From contig CAKZWQ010000005.1 in assembly GCA_937921935.1 (NCBI GenBank), forward strand, positions 1 to 64,000: 64,000 nucleotides of DNA, in the 5' to 3' direction. Source of the DNA: an uncultured Gammaproteobacteria bacterium. Lineage in GTDB: Bacteria; Pseudomonadota; Gammaproteobacteria; Steroidobacterales; GCA-2729495. Each line of letters begins with the position of its first letter. Position 1 is the stretch's first letter. The translations under genes were made by a program, and so were the position numbers. Below are positions 1 to 8,745 of this stretch, in pieces. The notes beneath the pieces are model-generated. The model was given only the letters and a program-made list of their open reading frames with translations. It did no database searches and was not told where the DNA came from.

Positions 1-1
1 C

Positions 2-403
2 ATCCTGTCCCGTCCGGTGGACTGGGCAAAGCTTGGACTGCTGATTCTCAACGACGGCCGGCTGGGTGATGAGCAGTTGTTACCGGCCGGCTGGGTGCGC
101 GAAATGGTGCAACCGGCCGCTACCTGGGACGGCTATGGCTATCAGATCTGGCGCGGCGTGCTGGATCAAAGCGGCGGCAACCCCACCCCGCAGACCTGGT
201 GGGCTGCGGAAGGCTTTGCCAGCGACGATGTGGTGCATTTCCTGGGGCATGGTTACCAGCATGTCTGGGTGATTCCCCACCTGGACCTCGTCGTCGTGCG
301 GGCGAATCGTGTCTGGCCCCGGGAGCCTTGGGATCAGACTCGAATTCCCAACATGCTGATCCGGGGTCTTGAGGAAGCGGCGGCAGAGCCTGGTAGCAGC
401 TAG
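2..403 (+). CDS. Serine hydrolase / beta-lactamase-family protein, C-terminal part (truncated by window edge)
   Basis: Open frame from window start; ...RPVDWAKLGLLILNDGRLGDEQLLPAGWVREMVQP... typical of class C beta-lactamase-like hydrolases. Confidence 0.75.
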   Translation: MLSRPVDWAKLGLLILNDGRLGDEQLLPAGWVREMVQPAATWDGYGYQIWRGVLDQSGGNPTPQTWWAAEGFASDDVVHFLGHGYQHVWVIPHLDLVVVRANRVWPREPWDQTRIPNMLIRGLEEAAAEPGSS

Positions 404-422
404 CGCAATCTGCGCCTGGGCC

Positions 423-863
423 TTAGTCGAAACTCTGGCTCGCTTTTTGTCGGCTGAAGCGCAGTACGTCTGCCCCCGATTCATCCACAAAAAAGAGCAA
501 GTCCGTGAGGGCATCCAGGCGATAGCTGCGCGTGGCTTCCAGGGCGGCGAAAAAATTCTGCTCCTGGTTCATCAGGGATTCCGGACAGGCCATGCGGGTG
601 CTGCCGATGGGGCCAAAGCTCAGATTGCTGTCCACCAGGGTGTATTCACCGAAGTAGCGATTGCAGCCGCCATTGCCTGCGGCCCGCCCTTGCTGGTCGA
701 AACGAATGGTGGATTGGGCTATATCCATGACCCCGCGGCCGCCAATGTCCTCGGCCAGCCACTGGCTGCCGGCCAGGGGCGGAGCAGGCGGTGCTTTCGG
801 TTCACTGGCGCAGCTCATGAGTAAGCAGGCGAGCAGGGGGATAAATCTGTTTTGTATTGTCAT
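423..863 (-). CDS. META/HslJ-like domain lipoprotein
   Basis: Lipobox (LLMSCAS) and GNGGCNRYFGEYTL / TRMACPE motifs of META-domain proteins. Confidence 0.75.
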   Translation of the reverse strand: MTIQNRFIPLLACLLMSCASEPKAPPAPPLAGSQWLAEDIGGRGVMDIAQSTIRFDQQGRAAGNGGCNRYFGEYTLVDSNLSFGPIGSTRMACPESLMNQEQNFFAALEATRSYRLDALTDLLFFVDESGADVLRFSRQKASQSFD

Positions 864-885
864 GGGCGAATTGTAGTGCCCCGCG

Positions 886-1983
886 TCAGACTTCGCCCGC
901 GATGGGCCGACCGTCCAGGGCGATGCTTTTCACCAGCGCGAAGACTGGCTGCCCGGTGATCAGCCCAAGCTCGCTGGCTGATGCCCGCGTAACCCGGGCA
1001 CGCAGATGATGGCCATCCATGTCCAGCAAAACTTCCGCGTAGGCTGAGTCGTTCTCGGTATCAACGGAAAGAATTCTCGCCTCGAGCACATTGCGAATAC
1101 TGGTGCTCTCGGGTCGACGGGTGGCCAGGGCCACATCCCGGGCACGCACGCGCAGGCGCACTTCGCTGCCCACGGCTTGCGTCACAGCCGGGACGCTGAT
1201 TTGCTGGCTGCCAATGCTCAGCCGGGTGAGGGCAAATTCCGGAATCTGGCCGGCGACGGTGGCGCGCAGCAGCGCGCCAGTGGCGCCGCCACCGGTGAAG
1301 TCGGGCAGATCAAGGCGTTCAAGAATGACACTGGTTTCATCCTGCGCTGTCCAGCGGCCGTGGCTCATGAGGATGGTGCGATCCGCAACGCGCGCCACTT
1401 CCTCAATGGCATGGGTGACATACAGCACGGGGATGCCAAAGCGTGCCGGCAAGCCTGCGATCTGGTCCAGCAGGCGTGCGCGGCGATCCAGGTCCAGGGC
1501 AGCCAGGGGTTCGTCCATCAGTAACAGGCGCGGTCGGGCCAGCAAGGCGCGACCGATGGCGACGCGCTGGGCTTCTCCGCCCGACAGGGATTGCGCCTGT
1601 CTTTCCAGCAGGTCCTCCAGTTCTAAAGCTCCGACGACTTCTGCCTGGTCAGGGCCCGGGCGTTCCGGGTTGGCCCGCTTGGCGGCGTAAGCCAGGTTGC
1701 CGGCTACGTTCAGATGCGGAAACAGACGCACATCCTGAAACAGCAGGGTCGCGCCGCGCCGCCAGGCCGGCAGATGCCGGGTCGGTTGCTGCCAGGCCTC
1801 GCCGGCATAGTGAATGTGTCCGCTTGCGCGGCGCTCCAGGCCCGCGATGATGCGCAGCAAGGTGCGTTTGCCGCTGCCGCTGGGGCCGAGGAGCGCTGTG
1901 ACGCCGGTCAGTTCCGCCGCCTCGTCAATGCGCAAGTCGAAGTCGCCCAGGCGCAGACGGATTTCTATTTCCAGACGCGCCAT
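886..1983 (-). CDS. modC: Molybdate-type ABC transporter ATP-binding protein with C-terminal TOBE domain
   Basis: LSGGEAQRVAIGRAL signature, LLLMDEPLAALD Walker B, TOBE-like C-terminus; start ATG at 1983 overlaps modB stop. Confidence 0.8.
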   Translation of the reverse strand: MARLEIEIRLRLGDFDLRIDEAAELTGVTALLGPSGSGKRTLLRIIAGLERRASGHIHYAGEAWQQPTRHLPAWRRGATLLFQDVRLFPHLNVAGNLAYAAKRANPERPGPDQAEVVGALELEDLLERQAQSLSGGEAQRVAIGRALLARPRLLLMDEPLAALDLDRRARLLDQIAGLPARFGIPVLYVTHAIEEVARVADRTILMSHGRWTAQDETSVILERLDLPDFTGGGATGALLRATVAGQIPEFALTRLSIGSQQISVPAVTQAVGSEVRLRVRARDVALATRRPESTSIRNVLEARILSVDTENDSAYAEVLLDMDGHHLRARVTRASASELGLITGQPVFALVKSIALDGRPIAGEV

Positions 1984-2651
1984 CAGCCCACCCTCGGTGC
2001 GGCCCGGCGATTCAGGCCGTAGACCAGTAACAGGGTGAGAAAAGAAAAGGCGAGTAACAGGGCCGACCACTGGTGGGCCTGGGCATAGTCCAGTGTCTCG
2101 ACCTGTTCATAGATGGCGATGGAGATGACCTGGGTGCGGCCAGGAATATTGCCACCCACCATCAGCACCACGCCGAACTCACCCACTGTATGCGCAAAGC
2201 CCAGGACTGCTGCCGTCAGAAAACCCCGGGCAGCCAGGGGCGATGCAATGCTAATGAAGGCATCCAGCGGCCTTGCGCCCAGGGTTGCGGCAGCTTCCAT
2301 GGCCCCCCGACCCTGACCCTGGAAAGCCGTCTGCAAGGGCTGGACCACGAAGGGCAGGGAGTAGAACAGCGAGGCGATCACTAGCCCGCTGAACGAAAAA
2401 CTGAGGGTGTCGCCCGTGAGCTTTAGCCAGAAGGCGCCCAGGCCCGCCTGGGGGTTGAATAACAGCAGCAGGTAAAAGCCCAGCACCGTGGGCGGCAGCA
2501 CCAGGGGCAGGGCGGTCAAAGCCTCCACAGCCGGCACCAGCCGGGCGCGGCTGTGAGCCAGCCACCAGGCCAGCGGCGTCCCCACCAGCAGCAGGATCAC
2601 CGTGGTCACGGTGGCCAGGCGCAGGGTGAGCCAGATGGGCGTCAGGTCCAT
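1983..2651 (-). CDS. modB: Molybdate-type ABC transporter permease
   Basis: MDLTPIWLTLRLATVTTVILLLVGTPLAWWLAHSR..., HTVGEFGVVLMVGGNIPGRTQVISIAIYEQVE ModB signature. Confidence 0.9.
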   Translation of the reverse strand: MDLTPIWLTLRLATVTTVILLLVGTPLAWWLAHSRARLVPAVEALTALPLVLPPTVLGFYLLLLFNPQAGLGAFWLKLTGDTLSFSFSGLVIASLFYSLPFVVQPLQTAFQGQGRGAMEAAATLGARPLDAFISIASPLAARGFLTAAVLGFAHTVGEFGVVLMVGGNIPGRTQVISIAIYEQVETLDYAQAHQWSALLLAFSFLTLLLVYGLNRRAAPRVG

Positions 2652-3853
2652 CAATGCGCGGCCGGCAGAGTATTCAGGAAGTTTTCAATTTCGTTCAGGA
2701 TCGAACGGCTGTCGCCGACGAACCACCAGTGATCATCACCTTCCAGCAATTTAAAACGGGCGCCTGGAATTCGGGCAGCAATATCCTCGCCGGCCCGGGC
2801 CTTGGAGATGAGATCGCCGCGCCGGTGCAGGACCAGTGTAGGTGCCTGGATGTTGGGCAGTACCGGGCGCACATCGATGTCGCGCAAGGCTTCGAGAATG
2901 CTGCGTACGCTCGCCGGGGTCGCTGAACTGCGGAGATAGCGCGACCATTCATCGCGTACCTGGGGATTCAGGGCAATGTTGGGAGCGAAAAACTCCAGGG
3001 AAGCCGGCTCGCCCCAGGCGCCGATAAATTCATTCAGCCACGCGTCGTATAAGCGGCGGGAACGGGCCCAGGGGTAATCTTTGCTGCGTACGCCTTTGGC
3101 AAATGCGCCGTACATGATCACGGCCGCCGTTCGTTCCGGGTGTTCAGCGGCAAACAGGGCGGTGGCGGGCCCGCCCTCCGACACGCCGAAGAGAATCGCT
3201 TTCTCTACGTCAGCGGCATCCAGCACGGCCAGCATGTCCGTGACGGTGTTCTGAATGGTGGGCGGATAACCCACGCGCTCGGACAGGCCCATGCCGCGCT
3301 TGTCAAAACTGATCAGGCGTCGGGTGGTCGCGAGGCGCTCGTCGAAGCGTGACAGGGGAGCTATGCGGTAGCGCATGTCCAGGTGGGACACGAAGCCGGG
3401 CACGAACAGCATGGCTGGTGAACCTTCGCCCAGATAACGCCACGCGATGTGCAGGCCGTCGCTTTGTACGAAATTCACGGGTGAGAGGTCGGCGGGCTCT
3501 GCCGCCTGGTCGGAATTAGCGGCAGTTTGAGCATTAAGAAGTCGGGCTACGAAGCGGTAGCCACGTTTCGGGACGGTTTTGATCACCTCTTGCCGATTAG
3601 TTTCATCCGCCACGGCTTTTCGGGCTTTCATGATGGTTCGGGACAGGGCAGCTTCCGTCACGATGACACCCGGCCATAGGGTGTCCAGCAGTTCATCATG
3701 TCCCACCACCCGGTCACGCTGCTCCAGCAGATATACCAGCAAGTCAAAGGCTTTGGGTTCAATATTGCGCGACTGTCCGCGCACCCGCAGCTCCCTGCGA
3801 GCTGTATCCAGTTCACAGTTGCCGAAGCGCCAGTTTTTCTCAGGTTCGGCCAT
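2651..3853 (-). CDS. OmpR/CadC-type winged-helix DNA-binding domain fused to alpha/beta hydrolase
   Basis: N-term WRFGNCELDTARRELRVRGQ...PKAFDLLVYLLEQ...TVPKRGYRF wHTH; C-term alpha/beta hydrolase with GVSEGG elbow, RRGD Asp and DDHWW His. Confidence 0.85.
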   Translation of the reverse strand: MAEPEKNWRFGNCELDTARRELRVRGQSRNIEPKAFDLLVYLLEQRDRVVGHDELLDTLWPGVIVTEAALSRTIMKARKAVADETNRQEVIKTVPKRGYRFVARLLNAQTAANSDQAAEPADLSPVNFVQSDGLHIAWRYLGEGSPAMLFVPGFVSHLDMRYRIAPLSRFDERLATTRRLISFDKRGMGLSERVGYPPTIQNTVTDMLAVLDAADVEKAILFGVSEGGPATALFAAEHPERTAAVIMYGAFAKGVRSKDYPWARSRRLYDAWLNEFIGAWGEPASLEFFAPNIALNPQVRDEWSRYLRSSATPASVRSILEALRDIDVRPVLPNIQAPTLVLHRRGDLISKARAGEDIAARIPGARFKLLEGDDHWWFVGDSRSILNEIENFLNTLPAAH

Positions 3854-3880
3854 GGTCAGAAAATGGTCATGAAAAGGTCA
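3854..3880 (-). promoter_or_regulatory. Three TGACC direct repeats at exact 11-bp spacing, adjacent to start codon of the wHTH-hydrolase gene (candidate operator)
   Basis: Minus strand TGACCTTTTCA TGACCATTTTC TGACC|ATG; GGTCA on plus strand at 3854, 3865, 3876. Confidence 0.55.
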
Positions 3881-3967
3881 CGGCTGCGTCAGGACCCCTT
3901 GTCATTGCAGGAGCACAGTATCTCCACGGGCCAAGCCCCGTTGCCATTGACCTAGGAGGAATCTGAA

Positions 3968-4285
3968 ATGAATGCTGCCACACTTTGTCGAGTCGCCGGA
4001 TTTTGTTTGGCCCTGGGTCTGACCCTGCCGGCGCAGGCCATGGAGCCCCCCGCCGCCAGTTACCGGGTGGAACTGGCCCGCTGCCTGGCTGCCCTGCGAG
4101 GCGATCTGGAGGACGAGCGGACTACCAAGCTGCGCCATACCGTTCGAGGCATAGAAAAGCACGGCATCTGGTTCGAGTTCCAGATCGATTCCGAGGTGTT
4201 CCAGGACAACCAGCCAACCGTAACCCGGGCCGTGAAAACCCGGTGCCGGGCGAATCGCCGGGCGGGCGCTGCGCAAATCAGCTAA
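3968..4285 (+). CDS. Small secreted hypothetical protein
   Basis: Signal peptide MNAATLCRVAGFCLALGLTLPAQA; good RBS (taggaggaa). Confidence 0.65.
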   Translation: MNAATLCRVAGFCLALGLTLPAQAMEPPAASYRVELARCLAALRGDLEDERTTKLRHTVRGIEKHGIWFEFQIDSEVFQDNQPTVTRAVKTRCRANRRAGAAQIS

Positions 4286-4296
4286 GCAAAAAAGGG

Positions 4297-4365
4297 GCCG
4301 GTGGCGCCAGGGCGGATAGATGCCCGACGCCACCGGCAAGAACCGGCGCGGGGGGACACGCCGGT
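4297..4365. terminator. Two consecutive hairpins between convergent genes (candidate bidirectional terminator, no U-tract)
   Basis: GCCGGTGGCG (4297-4306)/CGCCACCGGC (4328-4337) and ACCGGCG (4342-4348)/CGCCGGT (4359-4365). Confidence 0.4.
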
Positions 4366-4375
4366 GGGGGACTGG

Positions 4376-4855
4376 TTAATCAGGGCTGTTGGTGTCTGCG
4401 CCGTGGCGCGCCTGGTGGCGCTTGCGAGCGCCGGCCCGCATCTCTTCCCGACTCACATAACCATTGTTGTCGCCGTCCAGGCGCGCGAAGCGTTCATTCA
4501 CATTGGCGTGGCCGTGAGCCGGCAGGCTGCCCATCTCATCAATGGACAACTGACCGTCCCCGTCGCTGTCCAGGTCTTCGAATTTCGGTCGATGTTCCCG
4601 CATGCGCTGTCTGGCCTGGCGCATTTCTTCCTGCGTGAGATAGCCGTCGGCATCCGTGTCCAGCCGGGCAAAGCGTTCTTCGGCGCTGCGGCCGCCGCGA
4701 CTGGGTATCTGCGCCATTTCAGCGGCTGAGAGGCGACCGTCACCGTCCGTATCCCTATCCGCAAATCCCGGGCCGTGGCGATGCTCAGCCCCATGGGCCT
4801 GGCTGATCATCAGGCAGGCGAGCAGGGCAAGGTGAAAACAGGTGGCTTTTTGCAT
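4376..4855 (-). CDS. Exported EF-hand protein with four EF loops
   Basis: DTDGDGRLS, DTDADGYLT, DSDGDGQLS, DGDNNGYVS loops; signal peptide. Confidence 0.85.
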   Translation of the reverse strand: MQKATCFHLALLACLMISQAHGAEHRHGPGFADRDTDGDGRLSAAEMAQIPSRGGRSAEERFARLDTDADGYLTQEEMRQARQRMREHRPKFEDLDSDGDGQLSIDEMGSLPAHGHANVNERFARLDGDNNGYVSREEMRAGARKRHQARHGADTNSPD

Positions 4856-4963
4856 GCTTTTCTCCGCTTGAGCGGGCTGCTTTTGCCCGCGTTTCTGGAG
4901 ACATTAACGCGGCCGGGCCTGGCCGGTTGACAGCCCGACAGGTCAGCTTAAGCGTGCGGGGAC

Positions 4964-6229
4964 TCAGGCGGAGGCGGCGAGCTCTTGCTTGGGCAGCGAG
5001 ATCTTGTGATCCGTGCTGTAGAGGTAGTCATTGAAGACGTGCTCTGCCGTGAGCAGCTGATAGCTGCCATCGGGTAACTGGTGGCTGGTGTCCTTCAGGC
5101 GGTAAACGTAGTGCCCGCAGGTCCACACATTGTGCTTGCTGAAGTGGTAGCAAATGCAGATCTTGTCTGTGACGGGCAGTTTTTTGCCAGCCTCGTCCAC
5201 CGGGGTGTTGTCCCAGGCAGTGATATAGGGACAGTTACCGGTCTTGTCCAGGGTATAGCCCAAGGGTTCGCACTGGGGCTTGATGTTAGAGCCCAGGGCC
5301 GGACTGTTCTTCAGCAGCCGCATCAGGTAACCGGTGGCGGACACGGAGGATACGTCCACCATGTCTTCTGTGGCTTCAAAATAGGCTTGTTTAACTTTCT
5401 TGGGCAGACCGCATTCTTCCGTCACTGTAAAGCGGGTAGCAACCTGCACGCCGCCAGCCCCCAGCTGCATCATTTCCACGGCATCGGTGCCGGTGAAAAC
5501 GCCGCCGGCCGGGATCACTGCGATATCAAGGTTTTCCTCGCGCACAAAGTCGATGATCTCTTTGACGATGTCTTTGAGGTGATACTCCTGCCAGTCTTCG
5601 CCGAAGCCCAGGTGGCCGCCGGCCAGGGGGCCTTCCACGATCACATAATCGGGCTTGCGGTCCAGACGCTTGCCGCTACGAAGGAAAATTTTCAGGGCCC
5701 GCAGGCTCGACACGATGATGCCGATTTTGACCTCGTGGAAGCGCGGATTGTCCTTCATGAGTTTGAGGCTGCCGTTATGCAGACCAGCCGACAGGGTCAC
5801 GCCGTCGATGCCGCCATCAAGGGCAGCCTTCAGGCGGGTGCTCAGGGTTTCCGAGGGGGCCCCCATCTGCAGCTTCTCCATCACATTGATGTGGATGGCA
5901 CCGGGCCCACGCTTTCGCTCCATGGTGTGCGCCACGTAGCGGCGCTGAGCCTCGTAGAGCTGCTCGTAGTCAAAGCGCACGGAGGTTTTGTCAATGCCGT
6001 CGCGGCTCGCGCGGTTCTTCAGGGACTTCGCTTTGGTGTATTTGGTCGAGAAATACCGGTCCGAGACGAAGGGCGCCATGGCATCGGAGATGTGGCCAAT
6101 TCCACCCAGTCGGCACGCCTCCAGGGCGAGCTCAGCGGTGGATATGTCTACACCCATGCCTCCGACCATGATGGGCACATATTCGGAGGAACCAAGGGTT
6201 AGACGGAAATCGTCGAGACGGGCGCTCAT
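4964..6229 (-). CDS. Nitronate monooxygenase / NPD-like flavin oxidoreductase
   Basis: GGMGVDISTAELALEACRLGGIGHISDAMAP, IPAGGVFTGTDAVEMMQLGAGGVQVATRF. Confidence 0.85.
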   Translation of the reverse strand: MSARLDDFRLTLGSSEYVPIMVGGMGVDISTAELALEACRLGGIGHISDAMAPFVSDRYFSTKYTKAKSLKNRASRDGIDKTSVRFDYEQLYEAQRRYVAHTMERKRGPGAIHINVMEKLQMGAPSETLSTRLKAALDGGIDGVTLSAGLHNGSLKLMKDNPRFHEVKIGIIVSSLRALKIFLRSGKRLDRKPDYVIVEGPLAGGHLGFGEDWQEYHLKDIVKEIIDFVREENLDIAVIPAGGVFTGTDAVEMMQLGAGGVQVATRFTVTEECGLPKKVKQAYFEATEDMVDVSSVSATGYLMRLLKNSPALGSNIKPQCEPLGYTLDKTGNCPYITAWDNTPVDEAGKKLPVTDKICICYHFSKHNVWTCGHYVYRLKDTSHQLPDGSYQLLTAEHVFNDYLYSTDHKISLPKQELAASA

Positions 6230-6321
6230 TGAAGGGTGATTGTATCACGCACTATTGCGTTTCCGGCGCCTCGGCGGGCCTCCTGGGAGCGTTTTCTGGG
6301 GGTCCTGACCGGCCGGGACGG

Positions 6322-6780
6322 CTAATTGACCTGCGCTGAAGGGTCCAGCAGATCGGGTTCCTTACCCAGGCGCAGCTCCATCTCCAGCTCCTGGACCCTG
6401 GCCTTGAGCCCGTCATTCTCGCGGCGCAGCTGATCCAGCTGGCTTTCCATGTCCGTGCGCCCGCCAAGATGGTCATGGAGCATGCCCTGGCTGGTCTTGA
6501 ACTCCTTCTGGGACCTCGCCATGGCGGCTTCCAAGTCCTTGGCGCGCGTGGCGCTCAGGGCCAGTTCTTCGCTGGCTTTTTCGGCGGCCGCCTGTGTGTC
6601 CGCCAGTTTTTTTCGCAGCACCTTGCCCTCGGCCAGCAATTCGCGGATCTCGGTATCCCGGGGATCTTCATACTCGGCAATGACCCGCTCGCGGGCCACC
6701 TGCCAGCGCGTATAGCGCATGCCTGCGAAAGCCCCTCCAGCACAGGCGGCCAGGGCGAACAGGAACCACAGAATTGACAT
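6322..6780 (-). CDS. Membrane-anchored coiled-coil hypothetical protein
   Basis: N-terminal TM then heptad-rich region. Confidence 0.6.
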   Translation of the reverse strand: MSILWFLFALAACAGGAFAGMRYTRWQVARERVIAEYEDPRDTEIRELLAEGKVLRKKLADTQAAAEKASEELALSATRAKDLEAAMARSQKEFKTSQGMLHDHLGGRTDMESQLDQLRRENDGLKARVQELEMELRLGKEPDLLDPSAQVN

Positions 6781-7057
6781 AAACTGAAGCCCTTCTCCGA
6801 GCGGTAACCCAGTCTAGTGAATCCCCCGACGCAGGTCACGGTCGTGGGTCCCGGTATGTGGTGCCTGGCATGGCCGTAAATCCCACTATCCAGTCCTCGG
6901 GGACGGCGGCCCCGGCTGTCTTGGTCGTCCGCGAGCCGACCAGACACTTCGGCCAGCGGGCTCGCAGCGCGAATTGTCAGGTGGCGTGAAGGGGCGCCTG
7001 ATTCAGTAGCTCGCGGGTCGACGCATCGCTATCATCCGGCCGCCATTTTTTGGGGCT

Positions 7058-7607
7058 ATGCCAATGTTCCGGGCTTTCTCAGGTCATGCTGCACTGCTGG
7101 CGGGGATTCTTCTGGTCGCTGATAGTCAGGCGGCCGAATTGAAACTGATGGACGAGATCGTCGTCAGTGTGCAGAAGCGCGAACAGACGACGCGCGACGT
7201 GCCCCTTTCTGTTTCTGCTTTCGACGGTGAATTTCTGCGGCGCCTGAATGCCAGAGACTTTCGTGACCTGGTGAATCTGACGCCGGGTTTCAACGGCCGA
7301 ACCGCCGACAGTTTCAGTGACGCACTGGCCATCCGGGGTGTTTCCTCCAACAGTTTTGGTATTGGCGGAGACGGTTCGGTTTCCATTTTCGTGGATGGTG
7401 TGTACGAAGGGCGTAACGGTGGCGCCACCATCAGTTTTCTGGATGTGGATCGCAGCGAGGTGGTGCGCGGACCGCAAAATACCTTGTTCGGGCGCGATGC
7501 TATCGCCTGAGTTTGGCTATGGGCTGGTCAACACCAGAGTCAGGCCGGCCCAGGCGCGTGTATTCGGTGCTCGTCTGGACTACCGCTTCGGCGATATCGG
7601 TTCCTGA
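7058..7607 (+). pseudogene. TonB-dependent receptor remnant: signal peptide and plug joined out of frame to terminal beta-strand
   Basis: Plug EIVVSVQKREQTTRDVPLSVSAFDG...VVRGPQNTLFGRDAIA* then other frame FGYGLVNTRVRPAQARVFGARLDYRFG*. Confidence 0.8.
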
Positions 7608-8614
7608 ACTTCGATACGGAAGCCGGCCGGTGTTTGCAGGCTGATCATTGGGCCCACGCCGTAAATCGTATCCAGTGAACCGTGATCCTGGTAGGCGATT
7701 CCGTGCTCATCCAGGTGGCGGCGCAAAGCTGCCAGGTCGGCCACTTGCCAACCGGCATGCAGCGTCCCGGTTGCGGGCGGGCGGGCCCGATCAAAGCGGT
7801 CCTCGCCGCCCGTGCGCTGGTACTCGATGACTTCAATACGGCCCATGGGGTCGGCCTCGTCGCCCAGCACGCGAAAATCGATGCCGGCACCGGTCGGCAA
7901 GCCCACCATGCGTTCTATCTCCGGCCCGGCCAGCAAATCCTCCGTGATCTGTTCCAGGCCGAGAATGTCGGCGTAGAAACGAGTTTCTGAGTCGGCATCG
8001 CCTACCACGATAATCAACGGCCCGATGGCCGCGTAGCCGGCCGGACTGTGCCGGTAATCTGTGTCCAGGATCTCCAGCAGCACGATGTTCGTGAAATCGT
8101 GACCGGGCATCTGGACTTCCCGGAAACTTGTGCCGCCGGGCGCCGGCATCTCTGTCCACGGCGCGCGAAATTCATAGCCCGCAGCGAGCATTTCTTCATA
8201 ACGAGCGGGCAGGTCCCGGGCGTAGACATCGAGATTTTTCGGTAGCCGGTCAAATACCTCGGCCCCGTCGCGCACAGGCGCGCCCGGACGCGCGAATTCC
8301 ACCAGGTGCAGAGCGCCCGTGCTCAGGCCCGGGGTGCGCACCAGGGCTTGTCGACGGATGCTGTCAGCGGGTAGGTCCCAGAGGCTGGCGAGGGCGGCAT
8401 CCGGCCCCTCTCGGGTGGCGCTGATTTGCAGGGCGAACTGATCCCGCCAGAGCTGCAGGGCGGCGTCGAGGTCGGCTACCCCGACGGTCACATAGCTGAA
8501 TGCCCCCAGTCTGGGGGCAGGCTCGGCGTCTTTTTCCAAGGGCAGGGGTTCTCCCTGGCAGGCCGCCAGCAGGGCGGTAACCGTGACCAAGGTCAGGCGA
8601 AGCGTCGTCAGCAT
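7580..8614 (-). CDS. VOC (glyoxalase-like) two-domain lipoprotein
   Basis: FSYVTVGVADLDAALQLWRDQF..., second VOC-like half; lipobox ALLAAC. Confidence 0.75.
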   Translation of the reverse strand: MLTTLRLTLVTVTALLAACQGEPLPLEKDAEPAPRLGAFSYVTVGVADLDAALQLWRDQFALQISATREGPDAALASLWDLPADSIRRQALVRTPGLSTGALHLVEFARPGAPVRDGAEVFDRLPKNLDVYARDLPARYEEMLAAGYEFRAPWTEMPAPGGTSFREVQMPGHDFTNIVLLEILDTDYRHSPAGYAAIGPLIIVVGDADSETRFYADILGLEQITEDLLAGPEIERMVGLPTGAGIDFRVLGDEADPMGRIEVIEYQRTGGEDRFDRARPPATGTLHAGWQVADLAALRRHLDEHGIAYQDHGSLDTIYGVGPMISLQTPAGFRIEVQEPISPKR

Positions 8615-8641
8615 GGTTCTGCAGCGCTCCACAGGAATGAA

Positions 8642-8715
8642 TGGGCCCTGCAGGACTCGAACCTGCGACCTGGCGATTATGAGTCGCTCGCTCTAACCAA
8701 CTGAGCTAAGGGCCC
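8642..8715 (-). tRNA. tRNA-Met (anticodon CAT)
   Basis: Cloverleaf GGGCCCT TA GCTCAGTTGGTTAGAGC G AGCGA CTCATAA TCGCC AGGTC GCAGG TTCGAGT CCTGC AGGGCCC A; CCA not encoded. Confidence 0.95.
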
Positions 8716-8745
8716 CGCAAGACGCGAAGTGTAACCGAGGCGGCT

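Noticed and set aside
5081-6202. 373-aa plus-strand ORF opposite the nitronate monooxygenase gene
   Set aside because: Antisense shadow frame of a conserved CDS in high-GC DNA; no recognisable domain.
8642-8715. Genomic island at the tRNA-Met gene
   Set aside because: No integrase and no direct repeat of the tRNA 3' end noticed nearby.
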